NCBI RefSeq assembly: GCF_918698005.1
Contig: NZ_CAKKLJ010000007.1
Coordinates: 124,001-188,000, forward strand
Reading direction: 5' to 3'
Length of the DNA: 64,000 nucleotides
DNA from: Microbacterium sp. Bi121
GTDB lineage: Bacteria; Actinomycetota; Actinomycetes; Actinomycetales; Microbacteriaceae
Part shown: positions 6,372-14,613 of the stretch, piece after piece
Numbering within the stretch: position 1 is the first letter of the stretch
Layout: every line of letters starts with the position of its first letter
Position numbers and translations under genes: made by a program
The notes under the pieces: model-generated
What the model was told of the DNA's origin: nothing
The model's database searches: none
What the model saw: only the letters and a program-made list of their open reading frames with translations

Positions 6372-9300
6372 TTACGGAGTGGCCGCTCCGAGAGTGAACT
6401 TCAGGGTCGTCGCGTTGCCTGCGACGTCGTACACCACCAGGGTGTTCTCCCCCTCGGCGGCTCCGAACCGACCCGGTGCGACGAAGTCGAGGTCGGACCA
6501 GACGTTGTCCGTGAGGTCCTTGCCCTTTCCGTTGAGCGTGAGACGCGAGACCTTGCCCGCGTCATTCAGCTTGAACGACACCTTGCTGTAGACGCCGTCC
6601 GCGCCCACCGTGAACTGCTCACCCTCCTTCACGGTCACCGTCGGCGCCGTCACGTCGAGGGTGAACGTGATCGTCGTGGCGTTGCCGGCGACGTCGTAGA
6701 CCACCAGGGTGTTCTTGCCTGCCACCGCTCCGAACTGACCCGGGGTGACGGAATTGAGGTCAGACCAGACGTCATCCGTCAGATCCTTCTCGACGCCGTT
6801 GAGGGTGAGTCGTGAGACTTTGCCCTCGTCGTGCAGTTTGAACGACACCTTGCTGTAGACGCCGCCGCTGCCCACTGTGAACTCCGCGCCCTCCTTCACG
6901 GTCACCGCGGGGGCGGTGGCGTCTTCGAGCGCGGGGGTGACGGTGAGGTTGCGGATCCGTCCGAAGTTGTCGAACGACCCGAAGCCGACCCTCCCCTCGC
7001 CGAACGTGTCATCGTTCGCCGTGAACAACGGGGTGTCGAGACCGTCGACGTACACCGCGATGTCTCCGCTGTCCACGCATCTGACGACGCGCACGTCGTG
7101 CCACTGCTCGTCCGTGACGGCCGGTGGTGCTCCCACCTTGCCGTCCCATTGGTCGTCGATCCGCTCACGATCCGCGTTGTTGACCTTGAAGATGCCGTTG
7201 TGGGCGTAGATCGTGTTGTCCTGGGACAGATGCGTGTAGTAGTACTCCGTGTCGGACTTCCAGCCGAACACCAGGATGACGTCGCGGTTGTTCACGGATG
7301 CCGGTTCGTCCAGCCGGACCTGCGCGGAGAGGTCGAAGGAACCGAGCTCGGGCCCCTCGTCGAGGACGGCGTACTCGAACGGACGGCGGATGCCGTCATT
7401 CGGGTCGGTGCCCGCTTCTGTGAGAACGACTTCATCCCCGGGGAAGTCCCACTTGGCCGGGGTTCGAGGCGTCCAGTCGTCCGCAGCCATCACGTCGGTG
7501 ATCGGCGTCCCCGCCGGTGTGCAGGTCGGGGGCACGGGGCCCTCGGTCGGCGGCACGGCGAACAGCGCGTACTGCGCCGCGATCTGCTCGGCCGTGGGGA
7601 CGGTGTCGAGGATCGCGATGTCGTCCATCCGTCCGTTGAACGGATTGGCCTCACGGTCGTTCTGCGGGAAGCTCCCGCCGATCTTGATTCCAGCGGGGGC
7701 CGACGCGGATACCGGGCCCGACCCCCACGGGTTGGATGCCGTATACGTGCCGGCGAGCTCCTCGCCGTTCATGTAGAGCTTCATCTCCCCTGCGGTGAAG
7801 TCGAATGTGGCTGCGAGGTGCACCCACTTGCCCTTCTGCAGGATCTCGTCCCAGGGTTTGTCCGCGGCGAACGTCCACGACCCCTGACCGTCCACGCGAC
7901 GCCCGAGAGCGACGAGTTTGAGCTCGCCGTTCACGGTGATGACCTCGAGCAGCGCACGGACGTCATGTCCGTTCGACGTGCCGGTGAGCACGCCGGCCAG
8001 GCCGATCGCGTTGTACACGTCATCCGGATTCTCCGTCCCGGAGTTCGGCGCCGGGTGATCGCCCGTCGGCTTGAACCATCCCATGACGGAGATCTTGTCG
8101 GTATCGCCGAGCGCTTTCAGCGAGTCGACTCCTGACGCGTCGTAGACGCCGGCCTTCCAATCGTCGTTCGACGCGGTGCTCGGGCTCATCTGCTGCGTCT
8201 GCAGAGCCTCGCCCGCACCGGGGTACGCCCGATCGGCGACGCGCATCTCGACCCCGCCGTTGACGAGCGAGATGTCCGTTCCCGACCGGCCCTGGTCGGT
8301 CTCGAATGCGGCCGCGCCGGCGGACGGGTGGTCGAAGTCGTACCGCGTGACGAGGTTCTCGGCGAGCTCAGGGAGCACGAACGGCGACGGGTCGACCGTC
8401 TTCGCTCCGGTGACCTTCCAGATCTTTCCGTTCGCCTTGGCGATCAGATAGAGCTCGCCATCGGCATCCGACCCGAATCGCAGGTCGACGCGCTTGTCTC
8501 CGACCAGCTCCTGGAACGTCGTCTCCTGCCCGTCGACGAACACGCGCAGTTCCTCGATCGGGGCGAGATCGTCGATGTCTCCGTCGTTGCGCACCATCTC
8601 ATCGGAGTCTGCGGACAGCACCCATCCGCGCACGAGGTCGGTGAAGAGGTAGCGGCCCTGCAGCTCGGGGATGTCGCCGCGGTAGACGAAGCCGCCGTTG
8701 ACGGCCACGCCGGCGTCGCCGGTCTGACCGGGGTCGCGATTGTGATCGTACGCGGCGACGGGATACGTGTAGCCGTTCTCGGCGTCGTCAGCCGGCAGCG
8801 GATAGATCTGGCGGTTCTCCGCGAGGAACGGGCCCTCACGTTCGGACCAGCCGAAGTTGTCGCCCGGCTCGACGGCGTAGATCGACTCGACCTGCCACTC
8901 GCCGATGTGTGCGAGGTACATGGTGTGATCGCCCTCTGGATCCCAGCTGATGCGGTGCGGATCGCGCATGCCGACGGCGTAGATCTCGGGGAGCGCATCG
9001 GCGTCGTCCACGAACGGGTTGTCCGTCGGCACACCGTACTCGCCGTTGGCGCTGTTGTCGCCGGAGGGGGTGATCCGCATGATCTTGCCCTGCGGCGTCG
9101 CGAGGTCCTGCGGGTTGCCGTTTCCGACACCCGTACCGCCGTCGCCGACGAGCACGTAGAGGTTGCCGTAGTCGGCATCCCCTGGCTTCACCGTCGGGTT
9201 GAAGGCGATCTGCTGGACCGTGTGCACCCGGCCGCCGAACGGGATGCGCATGATCTCGCGGTGGCTGCCGGTGAAGGTCGCCGCCGACGGGTCATCCGCC

Positions 9301-10544
9301 GTCCACTCCGTGATCACGCTGTGGAACTCGGTGTTCCCGAACTCGGGGAAGTCAGGGGTGTCCTCCGTGATGGCGGTCCCGCCCTCGGTGTGGACGGTGT
9401 AGAACTTTCCGTTGTCGGCGAAGTCGGGGTCGAACTCCGCTGCGCCGAGCCCGGTGCCGAGGCCCGCGCTGTTGTGGAAGTTGTCGAGGAACTCGTCACG
9501 GACGTCGAGGTACGGGACGTAGTCGCCGGTCTTCTTGTCGACCAGGTAGAGCGTGCCGTTGTTGTCCGGGACCATCAGGCGACCGGTTCCGTCCGGCACC
9601 TCATCGAGGTGCGTGATCCGGTTGTGGCGCACCAGCCGTTGGTCCTGCGTGGCCGGGGTCGTGTGCGACTCCGGGAGCTGCGCGAGCTCGGTCACCTCGA
9701 TTCCCAGGTCGGATCGCGGCGGGTCGGGCAGCGGGTTCAGCAGCGGATCGGTCGGAGTCTCGCCGGGGGCGCAGTCGCCGGGGTTGCCCGTCGCGATCGC
9801 GAGGTTCTCGCCGGTGGTGTCGACCGCGACGTCGTCGAGCATGAGGCGACCGGTGCTGGACGCGCCGTTCTTCCAGAAGAAGCGGTCCAGCGCACCGTTC
9901 ACCGCCTGCCGGAATCCGAACTGCTGCTCGGCGCCCTCGGGCAGACGGGTGATCTCCTCATACGGCCCGCCCTGGCTGTAGACGGAGACCTTGTCCGCTG
10001 CGTTGTCAGCGACGATCCAAACGCACTGCCAGCTGTCCTTGGACCAGGCGCCGGCCGGTGTGAACTTGCCGCCGTCGCGGACGAGCATGACGTTGTCGTT
10101 CTGGTTGTTGATGTATGCGCGGCTGTTCGCGTAGTCGTTCGGAGCATCCACGTCCGTCAGCCCGAAGGACGTGTCAACGCTGCCCGTGCGCATGAACCGG
10201 AAGAACAGCGTGCCGGTATCCCCCTCGTCGATCGCCGGGATCGTCCGGTAGGCCTGTTGTCCCCCGCCGACCGATTCGAGCACCTGGTTGTTTCCGTTGA
10301 GCGGATCGGCGATGACGCGCAGGGCGCCGGATGCCGTCCAGCCGTCCTGTCCGTCGAGGGCTGTGCGCTCGTACTGCTCGAAGCTGAGCACCTCGGTGAA
10401 CGACTCTGCTGCAGCCGCGGGCATCGCCGTCAATGCCGATCCGACGACGGCGAGCGCGACGATGCCTGCCGCTGCCCGTCTGCCGGCGGCCCGAGAGTCA
10501 CCCGGCCCGCTCGTGTCCGTCGTTCTCGTGGTTCGTTCGTACAT
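6372..10544 (-). CDS. Secreted multidomain PQQ-type sugar dehydrogenase with LamG and DUF1080-like domains
   Basis: 1390 residues. A long signal peptide ends near residue 46 (SALTAMPAAAA). In order: a jelly-roll domain (about 48-230); a six-bladed propeller of the glucose/sorbosone dehydrogenase type (about 290-710, with NLYVLVGDGG and FGWSEREGP); a LamG/concanavalin-like domain (about 730-1000); a DUF1080/3-keto-disaccharide-hydrolase-like jelly roll (about 1018-1203, with TEYYYTHLS); and two tandem ~90-residue repeats to the end, each ending DVAGNAT. No sorting signal or membrane anchor is seen. It probably oxidises sugars or glycosides outside the cell; the exact substrate is unknown. The ATG at 10544 is preferred over an upstream one because GAGAGG lies 6 nt before it. 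It is divergent from a LacI regulator, with a perfect 28-bp operator between them. Confidence 0.85.
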   Translation of the reverse strand: MYERTTRTTDTSGPGDSRAAGRRAAAGIVALAVVGSALTAMPAAAAESFTEVLSFEQYERTALDGQDGWTASGALRVIADPLNGNNQVLESVGGGQQAYRTIPAIDEGDTGTLFFRFMRTGSVDTSFGLTDVDAPNDYANSRAYINNQNDNVMLVRDGGKFTPAGAWSKDSWQCVWIVADNAADKVSVYSQGGPYEEITRLPEGAEQQFGFRQAVNGALDRFFWKNGASSTGRLMLDDVAVDTTGENLAIATGNPGDCAPGETPTDPLLNPLPDPPRSDLGIEVTELAQLPESHTTPATQDQRLVRHNRITHLDEVPDGTGRLMVPDNNGTLYLVDKKTGDYVPYLDVRDEFLDNFHNSAGLGTGLGAAEFDPDFADNGKFYTVHTEGGTAITEDTPDFPEFGNTEFHSVITEWTADDPSAATFTGSHREIMRIPFGGRVHTVQQIAFNPTVKPGDADYGNLYVLVGDGGTGVGNGNPQDLATPQGKIMRITPSGDNSANGEYGVPTDNPFVDDADALPEIYAVGMRDPHRISWDPEGDHTMYLAHIGEWQVESIYAVEPGDNFGWSEREGPFLAENRQIYPLPADDAENGYTYPVAAYDHNRDPGQTGDAGVAVNGGFVYRGDIPELQGRYLFTDLVRGWVLSADSDEMVRNDGDIDDLAPIEELRVFVDGQETTFQELVGDKRVDLRFGSDADGELYLIAKANGKIWKVTGAKTVDPSPFVLPELAENLVTRYDFDHPSAGAAAFETDQGRSGTDISLVNGGVEMRVADRAYPGAGEALQTQQMSPSTASNDDWKAGVYDASGVDSLKALGDTDKISVMGWFKPTGDHPAPNSGTENPDDVYNAIGLAGVLTGTSNGHDVRALLEVITVNGELKLVALGRRVDGQGSWTFAADKPWDEILQKGKWVHLAATFDFTAGEMKLYMNGEELAGTYTASNPWGSGPVSASAPAGIKIGGSFPQNDREANPFNGRMDDIAILDTVPTAEQIAAQYALFAVPPTEGPVPPTCTPAGTPITDVMAADDWTPRTPAKWDFPGDEVVLTEAGTDPNDGIRRPFEYAVLDEGPELGSFDLSAQVRLDEPASVNNRDVILVFGWKSDTEYYYTHLSQDNTIYAHNGIFKVNNADRERIDDQWDGKVGAPPAVTDEQWHDVRVVRCVDSGDIAVYVDGLDTPLFTANDDTFGEGRVGFGSFDNFGRIRNLTVTPALEDATAPAVTVKEGAEFTVGSGGVYSKVSFKLHDEGKVSRLTLNGVEKDLTDDVWSDLNSVTPGQFGAVAGKNTLVVYDVAGNATTITFTLDVTAPTVTVKEGEQFTVGADGVYSKVSFKLNDAGKVSRLTLNGKGKDLTDNVWSDLDFVAPGRFGAAEGENTLVVYDVAGNATTLKFTLGAATP

Positions 10545-10633
10545 CAAAGACCTCTCAACGTCCTCGGTGATGGTGATGTGCCGATGCGATGTACTGCCAC
10601 TCGTCCGGGGTGGCACTGCGACGGGCGAGCCTT

Positions 10634-10661
10634 ACGAAAGCGCTTACGTAAGCGCTTTCGT
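10634..10661. promoter_or_regulatory. LacI-family operator, 28-bp perfect palindrome
   Basis: The centre reads GAAAGCGCTTAC directly followed by its complement GTAAGCGCTTTC, and one more flanking base pair on each side matches up to 28 bp. AAGCGCTT is the classic LacI/GalR half-site core, so this may be two abutting boxes. It lies between the divergent secreted enzyme and LacI genes and overlaps the latter's promoter, which fits autoregulation. Confidence 0.85.
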
Positions 10662-10664
10662 CAC

Positions 10665-10670
10665 TATAGT
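10665..10670 (+). promoter_or_regulatory. -10 box TATAGT of the LacI gene
   Basis: TATAGT lies 4 bp after the operator, so the -35 region falls inside the palindrome and a bound repressor should block the promoter. Confidence 0.6.
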
Positions 10671-10718
10671 GGGGCTTCAAGGACGAAAGCAACGGTCCTC
10701 CCTCCGAGAGGAACACAC

Positions 10719-11732
10719 GTGAAGGGTGCTGGTGCTCCACGATTGACCGACGTGGCCGAAGCCGCGGGGGTCTCGCTGGCGAGCGCATCCCGCGCCATCA
10801 CCGGCCGATCGGGCATCTCGCCCGAGGTCGCAGCTCACGTCCGCCGCGTCGCCGAGCAGCTCGGGTACGAGCCGAACATGCACGCACGAGGACTCGCCGG
10901 CGGGCTCGTGCCGACCATCGGGCTCGTCGTGCACGAGATCGGCGACCCGTACTTCGCGGACATCGCCAGTGGCGTGATCCACAGCGCGTCGCTCGAGTCG
11001 AGGTCCGTCCAGATCGCCCAGGCCGAGCGCACCCCGGACAGCGAACTCGCCCAGGTGCAGTCCCTCGTGCGCCAGCGGATCGGCTCGATCATCATCGCGG
11101 GTTCCGGCTACGCCGATGCCACGCGCGAGCGCACGATGGAGCACGCGCTCGCCGACTTCACGCGCGCTGGAGGACGTGTCGCCGTGATCGGACGCCATCA
11201 CCTTCCGGTGGATGCCGTGCTCCCGGACAATCACGCTGCCGGCGTCTCGGTGGGGCGCCACCTGGCAGAGCTCGGTCATCGCCGGATCGGCGTCGTCGCG
11301 GGCCCCTCGGATCTCAGCACCGTCGCCGATCGCCTGGCAGGGCTGCGCGAGGGCGTCAGCTCGAGCGATGTGGCGCTGACCGTCGTCTCGCAGGAGTTCA
11401 CGCGCGAGGGCGGCATCGTCGGCACCCGCGAACTGCTCGACACCGACGTCACCGCGATCATCGGCCTGAACGACGCCATGGCCATCGGCATCCTCAGCGA
11501 GCTTCGCAGGCACGGCGTCCGAGTCCCGGAGGACCTGTCCGTCGTGGGCTTCGACGACGTCGCCGTCGCGGCGGATGTCGCTCCGGCTCTCACGACCGCG
11601 CGCATTCCGATGTTCGACATGGGGCGCGAGGCCGTCGCCCTCATCGTCCGCCCTGCGAGCGATGAGCCGCGGACGATCATCACCACGCATGAGCTGATCG
11701 TGCGTCAGTCGTCCGGACCGCCGCCGCGCTGA
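10719..11732 (+). CDS. LacI-family transcriptional regulator of the secreted sugar dehydrogenase
   Basis: 337 residues. The N-terminal helix-turn-helix and hinge (LTDVAEAAGVSLASASRAIT, residues 9-28) is followed by a periplasmic-binding-protein-like sensor domain with HRRIGVVAGP and VVGFDDVAVA. GTG start with GAGAGGA 6 nt upstream; a much longer frame in phase is only a shadow of the opposite gene. The palindrome upstream has the AAGCGCTT core expected for this family, and the divergent layout points to control of the enzyme at 6372-10544 and of itself. The effector is presumably a sugar. The stop codon directly abuts the stop of the convergent MarR gene. Confidence 0.88.
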   Translation: MKGAGAPRLTDVAEAAGVSLASASRAITGRSGISPEVAAHVRRVAEQLGYEPNMHARGLAGGLVPTIGLVVHEIGDPYFADIASGVIHSASLESRSVQIAQAERTPDSELAQVQSLVRQRIGSIIIAGSGYADATRERTMEHALADFTRAGGRVAVIGRHHLPVDAVLPDNHAAGVSVGRHLAELGHRRIGVVAGPSDLSTVADRLAGLREGVSSSDVALTVVSQEFTREGGIVGTRELLDTDVTAIIGLNDAMAIGILSELRRHGVRVPEDLSVVGFDDVAVAADVAPALTTARIPMFDMGREAVALIVRPASDEPRTIITTHELIVRQSSGPPPR

Positions 11733-12242
11733 TCAGCGCCCGAGCGCGCCGAGCAGATCCACGAAGTGATCGAGGTCGGCTGCCGACCACGCGTGCAGTC
11801 GCTCCTTGATGCGCGTCTCGTATCCTGCCCTGGCGACCGCGATGCGCTCCTGCGCGAGCTCGGTGGCGACCAGTACACGGGCGCGCCGGTCCTCCGGGTC
11901 GGGAACGCTCTCGACGAGGCCGAGCTCCTCGAGCTGACGCACATGCCGGCTCACCGCCGACTTGTCGGTCTGCAGGCGCTCGATGATCGCGCCGGCCGAC
12001 GTCGCCTTGCCGCTCGCGATGGATGTGAGCACCTGGTAGCCGAGCGGCTGGAGGTCGGGATGCACCGTCGCGGCGGCCTCCCGCCAGCTCACGCGGATGC
12101 GCGCGAACAGCCGTCCCAGCTCCTGCTCGACCCTCGCGACAGCCATGTCAAGGTCGGGGCCTTCGCCGATGCCGCCGAGGCTGCCGCCGCCGGCATCCTC
12201 CGGTGCGGACCCGGTATCCGACCCAGCGGACGACACACTCAT
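11733..12242 (-). CDS. MarR-family transcriptional regulator, paralogue of the next gene
   Basis: 169 residues with a central winged helix: SAGAIIERLQTDKSAVSRHV is the recognition part, and the wing DPEDRRARVLV follows. It aligns along most of its length with the MarR protein at 12302-12757 (compare LQPLGYQVLT with LQPAGYKLLT, and DKSAVSRHVRQLEELG with DKSVVSRQVRMLEDLG), so the two are tandem paralogues. It is separated from its neighbour by a strong hairpin and has its own -10 box 7 nt before the ATG. The extra Gly/Ser-rich N-terminus (residues 1-30) is absent from the paralogue. Target and ligand are unknown. Confidence 0.85.
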   Translation of the reverse strand: MSVSSAGSDTGSAPEDAGGGSLGGIGEGPDLDMAVARVEQELGRLFARIRVSWREAAATVHPDLQPLGYQVLTSIASGKATSAGAIIERLQTDKSAVSRHVRQLEELGLVESVPDPEDRRARVLVATELAQERIAVARAGYETRIKERLHAWSAADLDHFVDLLGALGR

Positions 12243-12249
12243 GCTCGCC

Positions 12250-12255
12250 AGTTTA
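12250..12255 (-). promoter_or_regulatory. -10 box TAAACT for a leaderless mRNA
   Basis: On the minus strand, TAAACT ends 7 nt before the ATG at 12242. GGCGAG is too close to the start codon to act as a ribosome site. Confidence 0.5.
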
Positions 12256-12260
12256 GGGCG

Positions 12261-12289
12261 AAGCCCCGCCGCTCCCGGCGGCGGGGCTT
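12261..12289 (-). terminator. GC-rich hairpin between the two MarR genes
   Basis: AAGCCCCGCCG (12261-12271) pairs perfectly with 12279-12289 over a 7-nt loop. It directly follows the exporter-MarR operon and precedes the separately promoted MarR gene. Confidence 0.75.
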
Positions 12290-12301
12290 GCTCAGTCGGC
12301 A

Positions 12302-12757
12302 TCAGATCTCGGCGATGAGCCGGAAGACCTTGGACGCGGCGCGGATCTCCTCGGGCGTCAGCTCGGACAGCGTCTGGCGCAGCCGCTCCGCATGGTCTCG
12401 TCGCAGATCGGCGAGAGTCTCGCACGCGGCTGGCGTCGCGGTGAGCACGCGCTGGCGTCCATCGGCATCATCGGGGCGGGATTCGAGGAAACCGAGGTCC
12501 TCCAGCATCCGCACCTGACGGCTGACGACCGACTTGTCCATCTCGAAGGTGTCGGCCAGCCGATGAGCGTTCGCACTGCCCGCGCGGGCGATGAACGTCA
12601 GCAGCTTGTAGCCGGCGGGCTGCAGCTCGGGGTGGAGCCGCGCGGCCGACTCCTTCCAGAGCGTCCGCGCCCTCGCGAAGATCAGGTTCAGATGACCCTG
12701 AAACTCTGCGAGCGCGTCATCGACGTCATCCGGCACCGCGGTCTCTGCGGCCGCCAT
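12302..12757 (-). CDS. MarR-family repressor of the adjacent exporter
   Basis: 151 residues; winged helix with SANAHRLADTFEMDKSVVSR followed by the wing DDADGRQRVL. It lies 2 nt downstream of the DHA2 exporter gene on the same strand, so it is co-transcribed with it. The operon promoter is covered by two 18-bp inverted repeats with arms AGTTG/CAACT, the size expected for MarR dimers, so this protein is the best candidate for the autorepressor. The inducer is probably an exporter substrate. Its paralogue lies directly downstream. Confidence 0.87.
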   Translation of the reverse strand: MAAAETAVPDDVDDALAEFQGHLNLIFARARTLWKESAARLHPELQPAGYKLLTFIARAGSANAHRLADTFEMDKSVVSRQVRMLEDLGFLESRPDDADGRQRVLTATPAACETLADLRRDHAERLRQTLSELTPEEIRAASKVFRLIAEI

Positions 12758-12759
12758 GC

Positions 12760-14472
12760 TCAGTCGCCTCGTTCCCGATCTTCACGCTCGAGCACCGTCA
12801 CCGAACTCGTCGACGGGCTCGCGTTCTCGAGGTTCGCGATCCGGATGCTGCCGGTCGCCGTCGTCGCGCCGACCTCGGCCTCGCCGACTGCGATCGCCGA
12901 TTCCTCGGCCTGATCGCGCAGCTGCTCGGCGGCGTTCTTGGTCGACAGCGGCTTGTTCTTGATGAACGCGATCGCGAGGATCGCGATGACGGCGAGCGGG
13001 ATGGCGATGATGAACGAATCGGCGATGCCGTGGCCGTACGCGCTCTCGACGACCGTCCGGATGGCATCGGGCAGTTCATTGACCTTCGGCACGTTGCCGG
13101 ATGCCAGGTGCTTCAGAGCCTCGATCTCCTCAGGACTGGTCGGGGTGAACGTCGACAGGCCACCCTTGACATAGTCCGCGACGCTGGTCGACATGAGCGA
13201 TCCCATGATCGTCACGCCGATGGTGCCGGCGATGGTGCGGAAGAAGTTGACGTTCGAGGACGCGGCGCCCAGCTGCGTCGGGGGCGTGTCGTTCTGCACG
13301 ATCAGGGTGAGGTTCTGCATGACCATGCCGAGGCCGGCGCCGAGCACGAACATGTACACGGCGACGAGCGTGAACGGGGTGTCGTAGCGCAGCGTCGCCA
13401 TGAGGCTGACGCCGACGGTCGTGAGCACGGAGCCCAGGAGCATCCAGCCCTTCCACTTGCCGAACCGGCTCACGAGCTGGCCGATGATGATCGAAGCGCC
13501 CATCTGGCCGACGATCATCGGGATGGTCATGAGACCCGACTCGGTGGGCGTGGCGCCACGCGCCAGCTGGAAGTACTGCGCGAGGAACACCGAGGTCGCG
13601 AACATCGAGACGCCGATGGCGATCGACGCGACGACGGACAGCGTGAACGTTCGATTGCGGAACAGCGACATCGGCACGATCGGCTCTTTCACGAAGAACT
13701 CGACCGCGATGAAGGCGGCGATGGCGGCACCGGCGACGATCGCGAGGGTGATGCTCGTCGACGAGTCCCACTCGAACTGGCTGCCGCCCATCGACACCCA
13801 GATCAGCAGCGTGGAGACACCGACCGCGAGGAGTACGATGCCGAAGTAGTCGATCGACACCTTCGCCTTCTGCGGCTTCGGCAGGTGCAGGGTGAACTGC
13901 AGCAGGACGAGCGCGACGATCGCGAACGGAACACCGACGAAGAAGTTGGCTCGCCAGCCCCAGGCGTCGGTGAGGAGTCCGCCCAGCAGCGGGCCGCCGA
14001 TGGTGGCGAGCGCCATGATGCCACCCACGACACCCATGTACTTGCCGCGCTCGCGCGGCGAGATGATGAGGGCCACGGCGATCATGACCAGCGACATGAG
14101 GCCGCCGACGCCGATGCCCTGGACGACGCGCACCGCGATGAGCATGTTCGTGTCGGTCGAGAAGCCGGCGATGACCGTGCCGACCGTGAACAGGATGAGC
14201 GAGATCTGCACGAGGACCTTGCGGTCGACGAGGTCGGCGAGCTTGCCCCAGATCGGGGTCGAGACGGCCGTCGCCAGCAGGCTCGCGGTGATGACCCAGG
14301 TGTACTGCGACTGGGTGCCGCCGAGATCGGCGATGATGACGGGCAACGAAGTCGACACGACGGTGCCCGAGAGCACGGCGACGAACATGCCGACGACGAG
14401 GCCGGAGATCGCGGTGAAGACCTCGCGCGCCGAGCGCTGGGTCTCCGGAACGGAGGAGGAAGAGTGAGTCAA
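12760..14472 (-). CDS. MFS DHA2-family multidrug exporter, 14 TM
   Basis: 570-residue membrane protein of the EmrB/QacA type. Marks: VLSGTVVSTSLPVI in helix 1, PIWGKLADLVDRKVL after helix 2 (motif A), and GPLLGGLLTDAWGWR in motif C. A large loop (about 420-480) between the last helices and a ~55-residue cytoplasmic tail are typical of actinobacterial DHA2 proteins. The predicted start is TTG at 14472, with CAGGAG 10 nt upstream; no ATG or GTG is better placed. The mRNA would begin near 14505. It is the first gene of an exporter-marR operon, with a near-consensus promoter overlapped by two operators. Proton-driven drug efflux is inferred; the substrate is unknown. Confidence 0.9.
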   Translation of the reverse strand: MTHSSSSVPETQRSAREVFTAISGLVVGMFVAVLSGTVVSTSLPVIIADLGGTQSQYTWVITASLLATAVSTPIWGKLADLVDRKVLVQISLILFTVGTVIAGFSTDTNMLIAVRVVQGIGVGGLMSLVMIAVALIISPRERGKYMGVVGGIMALATIGGPLLGGLLTDAWGWRANFFVGVPFAIVALVLLQFTLHLPKPQKAKVSIDYFGIVLLAVGVSTLLIWVSMGGSQFEWDSSTSITLAIVAGAAIAAFIAVEFFVKEPIVPMSLFRNRTFTLSVVASIAIGVSMFATSVFLAQYFQLARGATPTESGLMTIPMIVGQMGASIIIGQLVSRFGKWKGWMLLGSVLTTVGVSLMATLRYDTPFTLVAVYMFVLGAGLGMVMQNLTLIVQNDTPPTQLGAASSNVNFFRTIAGTIGVTIMGSLMSTSVADYVKGGLSTFTPTSPEEIEALKHLASGNVPKVNELPDAIRTVVESAYGHGIADSFIIAIPLAVIAILAIAFIKNKPLSTKNAAEQLRDQAEESAIAVGEAEVGATTATGSIRIANLENASPSTSSVTVLEREDRERGD

Positions 14473-14496
14473 AGTGGGAGTGCTCCTGAATAGGAA

Positions 14497-14514
14497 AGTT
14501 GATACCGGTCAACT
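14497..14514. promoter_or_regulatory. MarR operator 1 (proximal)
   Basis: AGTTGATACCGGTCAACT has perfect 6-bp arms (AGTTGA/TCAACT). It covers the predicted transcription start and the edge of the -10 box of the exporter operon. Confidence 0.8.
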
Positions 14515-14540
14515 ATAAGGCTTTAGTTGCTTATGGTCAA
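14512..14540 (-). promoter_or_regulatory. Exporter-marR promoter
   Basis: On the minus strand: -35 TTGACC (14535-14540), a 17-bp spacer, and -10 TATAGT (14512-14517). This is close to the sigma-70 consensus and is flanked on both sides by operators. Confidence 0.8.
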
Positions 14541-14542
14541 CT
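14525..14542. promoter_or_regulatory. MarR operator 2 (distal)
   Basis: AGTTGCTTATGGTCAACT has the same arms and spacing as operator 1, 28 bp away centre to centre. It covers the -35 box. Confidence 0.78.
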
Positions 14543-14613
14543 GTCGCGTAAAAGCAACTATTCCCCCGATGCCCGGATCGGCTAGATTGTGCGCACCGAC
14601 GAAAGGGCAACGG

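Noticed and set aside
6384..6900. Tandem ~270-bp repeats that could be a mobile or satellite element
   Set aside because: They encode the two C-terminal ~90-residue repeats of the secreted enzyme and stay in frame.
8328..10718. A very long in-phase extension upstream of the LacI gene
   Set aside because: It is the complement shadow of the secreted dehydrogenase; the GTG at 10719 has a ribosome site and the family N-terminus begins there.
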